Shown here: piece by piece, positions 29,691 through 36,516 of the stretch
Numbering within the stretch: position 1 is the stretch's first letter
Layout: each line of letters opens with the position of its first letter
Origin: an uncultured Lachnobacterium sp.
Lineage (GTDB): Bacteria > Bacillota > Clostridia > Lachnospirales > Lachnospiraceae
Assembly: GCA_945971355.1 (NCBI GenBank)
Contig: CAMFPD010000002.1
Location: forward strand, 1-36,516
Direction of reading: 5' to 3'
Length of the DNA stretch: 36,516 nucleotides
The notes under the pieces: model-generated
Database searches by the model: none
Seen by the model: only the letters and a program-made list of their open reading frames with translations
Told to the model about the DNA's origin: nothing
Made by a program: the position numbers and the translations under genes

Positions 29691-30989
29691 GTGGACAAGA
29701 ATAAATTTGCGTTAACACCACCAATGGGGTGGAATAGCTATGACTATTATGATACTACAGTAAATGAACAGCATATTAAAGATAATGCAGCATATATGGC
29801 AAAGCATTTGAAAAAATATGGTTGGGAATATATTGTGGTGGATATAGAATGGTATTCATATGGAGCTGGAAGCAGGAGAAATGAATATCAGTATATACCG
29901 TTTGGTAAAGTTGAGATGGATGAATTTTCCAGATTACTACCTTGCCCGGAGAGATTTCCATCATCCGTAAATGGCAAAGGATTTGCACCGTTAGCAGAGT
30001 ATGTTCATAGTCTGGGGTTAAAATTTGGAATTCATATTATGCGTGGTATACCGAGAATTGCAGCACATCTTGGAACGGGAATCAAAGGAACGGATAAAAC
30101 TGCATCGGATATAGCTAACGCGTATTCGATTTGTCCTTGGAATCCAGATATGTATGGTCTGGACGTGGGTAAACAGGAGGCTCAAGCATACTATGATTCG
30201 TTAATGGAGCTTTATGCAGAGTGGGGTGTTGATTTTGTAAAGTGCGATGATATTTGTCGTTATGATGCAGATACTTCTGAACAGGAAATCATTATGTTAC
30301 ATCGTGCAATTAGCAAATGTGGTCGTCCAATTGTACTTAGTCTTTCACCTGGCCCAGCTATTATAGATAAAGCATGGGTGTATGAGAAGTATGCAAATAT
30401 GTGGAGAATTACTGATGATTTGTGGGATGATTGGAAGCATATTGTCAACATGTTTGATCGATGTGAAATTTGGCAAAACCATGTGTCAGAAGGATGCTAT
30501 CCGGATTGTGATATGATTCCATTTGGAATGATAGGAAGAGGCTTTAGAAAGGAACGTAAAACGAATCTTACAATTGACGAACAGGTGTCGTTAATGACAT
30601 TGTGGTGTATCTTCCGTTCCCCATTAATGCTTGGAGCAGAGCTTACACAGTTGGATGATGAAACTGAGAAGCTTTTGACAAATGAGAAAGTGCTTCATCT
30701 TCTTAAACATTCTCATGGAGCGAAACAGCTTCGAAGAAATGAAAAAGAAGCAGTATGGACTTCCGTTGATGATGAGGCTGGCATAGTTTATGTTGCATTA
30801 TTTAATCTTGGAGAGGAATTTGCAAATTTATCTGTCGATGTCCAGGAATTGTGCGATAGTTTATCATTAGACTTTTTGTATGAAAGTCAGACTACAATTG
30901 TAGAACTGTGGAGTGGTAAAAGATATATGGATATATCAGATAATATACCAAAACACGGCGCAAGATTATTTAGGATTGAGAAACAGTAA
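29691..30989 (+). CDS. Glycoside hydrolase family 27-like (alpha-galactosidase family), no signal peptide; GTG start at 29691 preferred over 29679
   Basis: 'LTPPMGWNSYDYYDTTVNEQHIKDNAAYMAKHLKKYGWEYIVVD', nucleophile region 'WGVDFVKCDDIC', acid/base region 'WRITDDLWDDW'. SD 'ggggga' precedes 29691. Confidence 0.88.
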   Translation: MDKNKFALTPPMGWNSYDYYDTTVNEQHIKDNAAYMAKHLKKYGWEYIVVDIEWYSYGAGSRRNEYQYIPFGKVEMDEFSRLLPCPERFPSSVNGKGFAPLAEYVHSLGLKFGIHIMRGIPRIAAHLGTGIKGTDKTASDIANAYSICPWNPDMYGLDVGKQEAQAYYDSLMELYAEWGVDFVKCDDICRYDADTSEQEIIMLHRAISKCGRPIVLSLSPGPAIIDKAWVYEKYANMWRITDDLWDDWKHIVNMFDRCEIWQNHVSEGCYPDCDMIPFGMIGRGFRKERKTNLTIDEQVSLMTLWCIFRSPLMLGAELTQLDDETEKLLTNEKVLHLLKHSHGAKQLRRNEKEAVWTSVDDEAGIVYVALFNLGEEFANLSVDVQELCDSLSLDFLYESQTTIVELWSGKRYMDISDNIPKHGARLFRIEKQ

Positions 30990-30996
30990 AGTATAA

Positions 30997-31023
30997 AAAG
31001 CCTGACGGAATGTCAGGCCTTTT
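30997..31023. terminator. Bidirectional terminator between convergent genes
   Basis: aaaagcctgac-ggaat-gtcaggcctttt between the + strand GH27 gene and the - strand DAHP synthase gene. Confidence 0.9.
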
Positions 31024-31039
31024 GTTTTATTAAAATTAT

Positions 31040-32068
31040 TTAGTTCATTTCAGCGATTGTATAGATGAGATTTTTTGAGTCTTCCCAACCGAGGCATGGA
31101 TCTGTAATTGATTTTCCGTAAACGTGTTCACCAATTTTCTGACATCCCTCTTCAATGTAGCTTTCTATCATTAGTCCTTTTACGAGAGTTCTAATCTCAT
31201 GGGAAATGCTTCTGTTGTGCATTACTTCTTTAGCAATTCTAACCTGCTCCTTGAATTTCTTTCCAGAGTTAGAATGGTTTGTATCAATAATGCAGGCTGG
31301 ATTTACCAAATCCATTTTTGCATACATTTCGTTGAGTCTTATTAAATCCTCATAATGATAGTTTGTAGTTGTATTTCCATGCTTACTTACAGCACCACGT
31401 AATACAACATGTGTAAGAGGATTTCCTGTTGTTTCAACTTCATAACCGCGATATACAAAGTGGTGAGGATGCTGAGCGGCGTACACAGAGTTAAGCATAA
31501 CTGAAAAATCTCCGCTGGTAGGGTTTTTCATTCCGCTTGCCACGTCGAAACCACTTACAGTGAGACGATGCTGCTGATCCTCAACTGAACGTGCACCTAT
31601 AGCAACATATGAGAGAATATCCTCTACATATCCCCAGTTTTCTGGGTATAGCATTTCGTCAGCACAAGTCAAACCACTTTCATTTACGGCACGAATGTGC
31701 ATTTTTCTCATTGCGATAAGTCCTTCAACCATATCAGGATCTTTTTCAGGATCTGGCTGGGAAGCAATACCTTTATAACCTTCTCCTGTTGTACGAGGCT
31801 TGTTTGTATATATTCTAGGAATGATAATAACCTTATCCTTTACGTCTTCCTGGATTTTGGTGAGCCTGCTTACGTAATCACATACTGAATCTTCATTATC
31901 AGCAGAGCATGGCCCGATGATAAGTAAAAATCGGTCATCCTTCCCAGTGATAACATCAGAAATCATTGCATCACGTTGTTTCTTTAATTCTACAAACTCC
32001 TTTGATACAGGATACTGTTCCTTTATTTCAGCTGGAGTTGGAAGCTGATTTAAAAATGTGAAACTCAT
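31040..32068 (-). CDS. aroF: 3-deoxy-7-phosphoheptulonate (DAHP) synthase, AroF/G/H class
   Basis: 'LLIIGPCSADNEDSVCDYVSRL', 'IPRIYTNKPRTTGEGYKG', 'VASGMKNPTSGD', 'IDTNHSNSGK'. Isozyme letter not resolvable from sequence. Confidence 0.95.
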   Translation of the reverse strand: MSFTFLNQLPTPAEIKEQYPVSKEFVELKKQRDAMISDVITGKDDRFLLIIGPCSADNEDSVCDYVSRLTKIQEDVKDKVIIIPRIYTNKPRTTGEGYKGIASQPDPEKDPDMVEGLIAMRKMHIRAVNESGLTCADEMLYPENWGYVEDILSYVAIGARSVEDQQHRLTVSGFDVASGMKNPTSGDFSVMLNSVYAAQHPHHFVYRGYEVETTGNPLTHVVLRGAVSKHGNTTTNYHYEDLIRLNEMYAKMDLVNPACIIDTNHSNSGKKFKEQVRIAKEVMHNRSISHEIRTLVKGLMIESYIEEGCQKIGEHVYGKSITDPCLGWEDSKNLIYTIAEMN

Positions 32069-32127
32069 AAGTAACTCCTTTCCTTTTACAGAAATAAATG
32101 ATAATGTAAAAATATGTCGATGTCAAT

Positions 32128-32156
32128 TTGCATTGGAGCATTTAAATAGCTATAAT
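32128..32156 (+). promoter_or_regulatory. Putative aroD promoter
   Basis: TTGCAT, 17-nt spacer, TATAAT (32151-32156). Confidence 0.5.
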
Positions 32157-32191
32157 TAGATTAAATTTTATATGATTTATAAGGAGAGGTT

Positions 32192-32956
32192 ATGGAAAAA
32201 CCAATTATTATAAAAGGAAAACATATTGGAGAAGGAAAACCCATAATTTGTGTTCCTGTAATGGGAAAAACTAAAAATGAAATAGTTGAGTCCATTAAGA
32301 AAATGGTAAATGATAAATGTGAGATGATAGAATGGAGAGTTGATGCATTTGAGGAATGCAATAGTGTTAATGCATTGAAGGCGGTAATTGAGGAGGTTGC
32401 CCCATTATTAAAAGATACTTTGTTTGTGTATACATATAGAACCAAACGTCAGGGCGGTTTGGGAGAACTGCCGGAGGATGTGGTGGCAGATATTAGATTG
32501 GCGGCTGCTGAGACCGGATTGGTAGATTTTATTGATGTGGAATATTTTATGATAGATCATCCTCGTAAAATTATCAAAGAGCTTAAAAAGTTTGATGTAC
32601 ACATAATTGCATCACATCATGACTTTAACGATACTCCTGGTAATAGAATAATTAACTCTATATTGGAGAAAATGAATGATAGTGGGGCTGATGTGGTTAA
32701 GCTTGCTGTTATGCCGCAAACTATGGATGATGTGATGAGCTTGCTGATTGAGACAAATGATTTTCATAATCGTTATCCTAAAAAACCATTGATTACAATG
32801 TCTATGGGAAAATTAGGATCAGTTTCAAGAGTTATTGGAGAATATGTAGGTTCATGTGTTACCTTTGGCGCTAAGGAAGTAGCGAGCGCACCAGGGCAGC
32901 TTGAATATAGTGAATTAAATCAAGTGTTAAATATTTTACATAAGGCAGTGGAGTAA
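32192..32956 (+). CDS. aroD: Type I 3-dehydroquinate dehydratase
   Basis: 'CEMIEWRVDAFEE', 'IIASHHDFNDTPGNRI', 'DVVKLAVMPQTMDDVMSLL', 'ITMSMGKLGSVSRVIGEYVGSCVTFGAKEVASAPGQL'. Confidence 0.96.
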   Translation: MEKPIIIKGKHIGEGKPIICVPVMGKTKNEIVESIKKMVNDKCEMIEWRVDAFEECNSVNALKAVIEEVAPLLKDTLFVYTYRTKRQGGLGELPEDVVADIRLAAAETGLVDFIDVEYFMIDHPRKIIKELKKFDVHIIASHHDFNDTPGNRIINSILEKMNDSGADVVKLAVMPQTMDDVMSLLIETNDFHNRYPKKPLITMSMGKLGSVSRVIGEYVGSCVTFGAKEVASAPGQLEYSELNQVLNILHKAVE

Positions 32957-32958
32957 GT

Positions 32959-33039
32959 ATGGATTATACTATGTGGTTATCGCTTATGTTGTGCGGCATA
33001 GGAGTGGCAGTGATATTATTTAAAAAAAGAAAAAAATAA
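32959..33039 (+). CDS. Putative 26-aa single-TM micro-protein MDYTMWLSLMLCGIGVAVILFKKRKK
   Basis: ATG-to-TAA ORF directly downstream of aroD (stop TAA at 32954-32956), hydrophobic core followed by KKRKK. Below the size cutoff of the supplied ORF track; weak SD. Confidence 0.4.
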   Translation: MDYTMWLSLMLCGIGVAVILFKKRKK

Positions 33040-33117
33040 TTTATACATAGCATGCTTTGAATTGACAGGAATATCAGCTTTATGATATTTTATTATAGTT
33101 GATTAAATTAGGCATGG

Positions 33118-33189
33118 GCAATCGTAGTTTAATGGATAGAACACGGGACTCCGACTCCCGGGATACGGGTTCGATTCCCGTCGAGTGCA
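33118..33189 (+). tRNA. tRNA-Arg, anticodon CCG (no encoded CCA)
   Basis: Acceptor GCAATCG/CGAGTGC, D arm GTTT-AATGGATA-GAAC, anticodon arm CGGGA-CTCCGAC-TCCCG, T arm ACGGG-TTCGATT-CCCGT, discriminator A. Confidence 0.92.
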
Positions 33190-33221
33190 CTTAAGAAAGA
33201 TATGAATGCGGAGGATTTCTA

Positions 33222-34421
33222 ATGAAAGACTTTTTTAGTAAGATAGATTTTGATAAAATTAAAAATTTTTGCCTTGATAAAAAAAGATATATTGGAGCAG
33301 TAGGATTATTTATAATCTTTGTGTTGATATTGGCATTTATGGCTAAGCCAGTTGAACCAAAGGGAAGTACAAACGGAACAGAAATTACAGGAAATATCGC
33401 AGAGAATTTTCAGTTTGATAAAGATTATGCAGTTGATAAGGATGCAGCAATGACTGAGTTGTTAAATAGTTATTACACAGCATATGCATCTGATGATCTT
33501 GAGACACTTGAACAGGTTGCACGTCCAATAAGCAATAATGAAAAAAGCTATATTGGGGTTTTGAGTCAGTATTATGAGTCAATTCAAAATATAAAGTATT
33601 ACAGCAAGGCTGGATTGACAGAGGGTTCATATTTTGTATCTGTTTATAATGAAATCAAATTTTATGGAGTGGATACTCTTGCCCCAACGCTTGATTTCTT
33701 TTATGTTGAGACAGACAATGAAGGAAAGCTTTACATTAATAATCTCTACAGTATATTTAATCTGAGCTTTGCAGAGAATACAATGGATTCAGATGTTTAT
33801 GCAGTTGTTCAGAAATATATGCAGCAAGAGGATTTTGCGTCACTTCAGCAGGATGTACAGGCTAAGTACAATGAAGCTCTTACAGCGGATGCCAATCTGG
33901 CAAATATGATTCAGTCTACTCTTGATGGAGCAATTAAGCAGTGGGCAGCTTCAATTAATGCGATGCAGGAATCTACAGAGGATGGTACGGAAGTTGAGCC
34001 AACTACAGAGGCGCCAGTAGAAGATACAAACACAGATGAAACAACTGTTGATGATGAAAATACAGATGATGGAAATGTAGATGATGGAAATGTAGATGAT
34101 GGAAATACTGATGATGGAAATACTGATGATGGAAATTCTGAGGAGACAGCAGATGATAATCAGAATGCAGAGGAGACAGATCAGTCAGATGCAGAATCAG
34201 AGGAGACAACCGCTGAGGAGGAGACACCTTCTACATGGACAGTACAGACAACAGATGGAGTAAATATTCGTGGTTCTGCAAGTACAGATGGAACTAAGCT
34301 TGGAAGATGTGATATGGGAACAAGATTTACAGCTGTAGGAACAGAAGGCGATTGGACAAAGGTTGAGTATAGAGAACAGATTGGATATATCAAGACAGAG
34401 TTCCTTGAAACTGTAAACTAG
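33222..34421 (+). CDS. Membrane-anchored SH3b-domain protein with acidic low-complexity linker
   Basis: N-terminal TM 'YIGAVGLFIIFVLILAFMA', acidic (DDGN[VT])n region, C-terminal SH3b 'TTDGVNIRGSASTDGTKLGRCDMGTRFTAVGTEGDWTKVEYREQIGYIKTEFLE'. Confidence 0.88.
   Translation: MKDFFSKIDFDKIKNFCLDKKRYIGAVGLFIIFVLILAFMAKPVEPKGSTNGTEITGNIAENFQFDKDYAVDKDAAMTELLNSYYTAYASDDLETLEQVARPISNNEKSYIGVLSQYYESIQNIKYYSKAGLTEGSYFVSVYNEIKFYGVDTLAPTLDFFYVETDNEGKLYINNLYSIFNLSFAENTMDSDVYAVVQKYMQQEDFASLQQDVQAKYNEALTADANLANMIQSTLDGAIKQWAASINAMQESTEDGTEVEPTTEAPVEDTNTDETTVDDENTDDGNVDDGNVDDGNTDDGNTDDGNSEETADDNQNAEETDQSDAESEETTAEEETPSTWTVQTTDGVNIRGSASTDGTKLGRCDMGTRFTAVGTEGDWTKVEYREQIGYIKTEFLETVN
34065..34139 (+). repeat. 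Intragenic 15-bp tandem repeat (5 copies)
   Basis: gatgatggaaatgta x2, gatgatggaaatact x2, gatgatggaaattct; encodes DDGNV/DDGNT/DDGNS. Confidence 0.95.
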
Positions 34422-34443
34422 TATAGGTGAAAGAATATAAAAG

Positions 34444-34470
34444 CGGAGGCTTGAAAAAGTCTCCGTATTT
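34444..34470 (+). terminator. Rho-independent terminator
   Basis: cggaggctt-gaaa-aagtctccg followed by tatttt. Confidence 0.75.
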
Positions 34471-34487
34471 TAATACTTTGAAAATGA

Positions 34488-35240
34488 GTGGTGAATATGG
34501 AAGTAAATGGAATAAGAATTAATAAATTTTTAAGTGAAGCTGGGGTCTGCTCAAGAAGAGAAGCAGATCGTCAGATTGAAGCTGGAAATGTGACAATAGA
34601 TGGAAGAACAGCTGTGACAGGGGATAAAGTTATTGAAGGACAAAAGGTTTGTTTTAATGGTAATGAAGTTACAAAAGAGCAGGAAATGATACTGATAGCT
34701 TTTAATAAACCCGTTGGGATTGTCTGTACAGCTGAAAAAAGAGAGAAAAATAATGTGATTGATTATATCAATTTCCCTAAGAGAATATATCCAATAGGAA
34801 GATTAGATAAGGATTCAAAAGGGTTGCTTCTTCTTACAAATAATGGAGATATTGTAAACAAGATGATGCGCTCTGGAAATATGCACGAGAAGGAGTATAT
34901 TGTCACAGTAAATAAACCAATTTCGGACAGTTTCATCCGTGGATTAGCTGGTGGAGTTCCACTTGTTGAACTTGGCATTACAACCAGAAAATGTCACGTG
35001 AAAAAGCTGTCAAATAAAACCTTTAAAATTATACTTACACAGGGATACAACAGACAAATTAGAAGAATGTGTGAATATTTTGGATACAGAGTTGTTGAAC
35101 TTGAAAGAGTAAGAATTATGAATATTACATTAGGAGATTTGAAGGAAGGGGAGTACAGGGATGTAACTGCCCAGGAATATGAGCAGCTTAAAAAAATGAT
35201 ATCAAATTCCTCAAATGCTCCAGTAAAGCCTCAAATCTGA
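34488..35240 (+). CDS. rluF: RluF-like 23S rRNA pseudouridine synthase (start may be 34497)
   Basis: S4 domain 'INKFLSEAGVCSRREADRQIEAGNVTIDG', 'PIGRLDKDSKGLLLLTNNGDIVNKMMRSGNMHEKEYIVTV', 'QGYNRQIRRMCEYFGYRVVELERVRI'. Confidence 0.92.
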   Translation: MVNMEVNGIRINKFLSEAGVCSRREADRQIEAGNVTIDGRTAVTGDKVIEGQKVCFNGNEVTKEQEMILIAFNKPVGIVCTAEKREKNNVIDYINFPKRIYPIGRLDKDSKGLLLLTNNGDIVNKMMRSGNMHEKEYIVTVNKPISDSFIRGLAGGVPLVELGITTRKCHVKKLSNKTFKIILTQGYNRQIRRMCEYFGYRVVELERVRIMNITLGDLKEGEYRDVTAQEYEQLKKMISNSSNAPVKPQI

Positions 35241-35255
35241 AAGGATGGAAATATA

Positions 35256-36516
35256 ATGGAAACAGAAATGAAAAATCGTATAGAGGAGTTGGTCAATGAA
35301 TTAAATCGAGCATCAGAAGCCTACTACAATGGGCAGGATGAGATAATGTCAAATTATGAGTGGGATCAGATGTTTGATGAATTGTCAAGACTTGAGGAAG
35401 AAACTGGGATAATACTTCCTGATAGCCCTACTCAAAATGTTGGTTTTAAGGAGAGTAGCGGAGAAAAGGAAACTCATGAATTTGCGGCGCTTTCTCTTGC
35501 AAAGACCAAAAAGGTGGAGGATCTTGTGGCCTGGGCTGAGGATAGGCCAATATGGCTGTCATGGAAACTGGACGGATTAACTCTTGTTCTAACATATGAT
35601 GATGGACAACTGGTGAAAATATTAACAAGAGGAAATGGTGTTATTGGCTCTAATATAACATATCTAAAAAACTCTATTCAGGGATTTCCGTTGGAGATTC
35701 CATACAAGGGACATCTTGTGGTTAGAGGAGAAGCAACTATTTCCTACACTGATTTTCAAATGATAAATGACACAATTGAGGATGAGGATGATAAGTACGC
35801 TAATCCACGAAACCTTGCGTCTGGAACTCTTAATCTGGGTGATGCAGAAGAGGTTAGAAGGCGAAGAGTACATTTCAATGCCTTTACCCTGGTATACACA
35901 GATGAAAATATTGTATCCTGGGGAGAGCGAATGCAAAAACTTCAGGATATGGGATTTACTGTAGTTGACAGGGAATTATGTTCTGCTGATACTATAGGTG
36001 ATGCAATAGACAGATGGACAAAAAAAGTAGAAAATGGAGAGATGGACATTCCAGTTGACGGACTTGTCATATGTTACGATGACACTGAATATGCTTCTAC
36101 AGGAAGTGTAACAGGACACCATGCTACAAGAGCGGGATTTGCTTTTAAATGGCAGGATGAAGCAGTGGACACAAAGCTTCAGTATGTGGAGTGGTCCTGT
36201 GCAGTTTCAACAATCTCACCGGTTGCAGTTTTTGAACCAGTGCAGATTGAAGGAACAACGGTTAGTCGGGCTTCCCTTTGTAATCTAAGTGAGATAGAGA
36301 GACTTGGAATTGGAAAGAATTGTACATTGTCCGTTATAAAGGCAAATAAGATTATTCCGAAGTGTATAGCAGTAAGGGATGCCGTGGGAGAGCTGGAGAT
36401 ACCCGAGACTTGTCCTGTTTGTAGTGCAAAGACGGAGATTCGAATAAGCAAGAACAGTGGTACAAAAACCTTACATTGCACCAATCCGGATTGTACAGCC
36501 AAAAATGTCAAGAAAT
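35256..36516 (+). CDS. NAD-dependent DNA ligase LigA-like (divergent), 3' truncated by window
   Basis: My translation from ATG 35256: 'EAYYNGQDEIMSNYEWDQMFDELSRLEEETGIILPDSPTQNVGF', 'SWKLDGLTLVLTYDDGQLVKILTRGNGVIGSNIT', 'VVRGEA', 'NPRNLASGTL', zinc finger 'CPVCSAKTEIRISKNSGTKTLHCTNPDC'. No stop in window, so absent from the ORF track. Confidence 0.9.
   Translation, partial: METEMKNRIEELVNELNRASEAYYNGQDEIMSNYEWDQMFDELSRLEEETGIILPDSPTQNVGFKESSGEKETHEFAALSLAKTKKVEDLVAWAEDRPIWLSWKLDGLTLVLTYDDGQLVKILTRGNGVIGSNITYLKNSIQGFPLEIPYKGHLVVRGEATISYTDFQMINDTIEDEDDKYANPRNLASGTLNLGDAEEVRRRRVHFNAFTLVYTDENIVSWGERMQKLQDMGFTVVDRELCSADTIGDAIDRWTKKVENGEMDIPVDGLVICYDDTEYASTGSVTGHHATRAGFAFKWQDEAVDTKLQYVEWSCAVSTISPVAVFEPVQIEGTTVSRASLCNLSEIERLGIGKNCTLSVIKANKIIPKCIAVRDAVGELEIPETCPVCSAKTEIRISKNSGTKTLHCTNPDCTAKNVKK

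Noticed and set aside
33062-33099. Promoter for the tRNA-Arg (TTGACA ... TATTAT/TATAGT)
   Set aside because: No -10 candidate at acceptable spacing from TTGACA; not supportable.
34065-34139. Possible CRISPR-like array
   Set aside because: Units are contiguous 15-bp tandem copies with no spacers, in frame within a gene.
34003-34227. Minus-strand ORF rich in His/Phe (HHQYFHHLHFHH)
   Set aside because: It is the reverse complement of the 15-bp DDGN repeat in the SH3 protein.

Overview
Low-GC chromosomal window that looks like a sporulating Firmicute, probably Lachnospiraceae (taxonomy is inference). Nearly all genes are on the + strand. Order: partial EamA/DMT transporter; preQ1-I riboswitch and queT; a cluster of three large hybrid histidine kinases plus an orphan substrate-binding lipoprotein; argS; complete spoIIIAA-AH operon; a GGDEF protein; two methyl-accepting chemotaxis proteins; prfC; recA (with a LexA/SOS box)-recX; rny; FapA/DUF342 protein; Nudix hydrolase; GH27 alpha-galactosidase-like protein; aroF-type DAHP synthase (-); aroD; a 26-aa membrane micro-ORF; tRNA-Arg(CCG); an SH3-domain membrane protein with an intragenic 15-bp tandem repeat; an RluF-like pseudouridine synthase; and a divergent LigA-like DNA ligase cut by the window end. 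The best candidate for an undescribed system is the cluster at 1430-10553: HK-REC-HPt, HK-pseudoREC-REC-HPt, HK-REC-DegV(EDD lipid-binding fold), and a solitary SBP_bac_3 lipoprotein with no permease or ATPase. It has no recognisable DNA-binding output. No mobile elements, CRISPR arrays or rRNA were seen.
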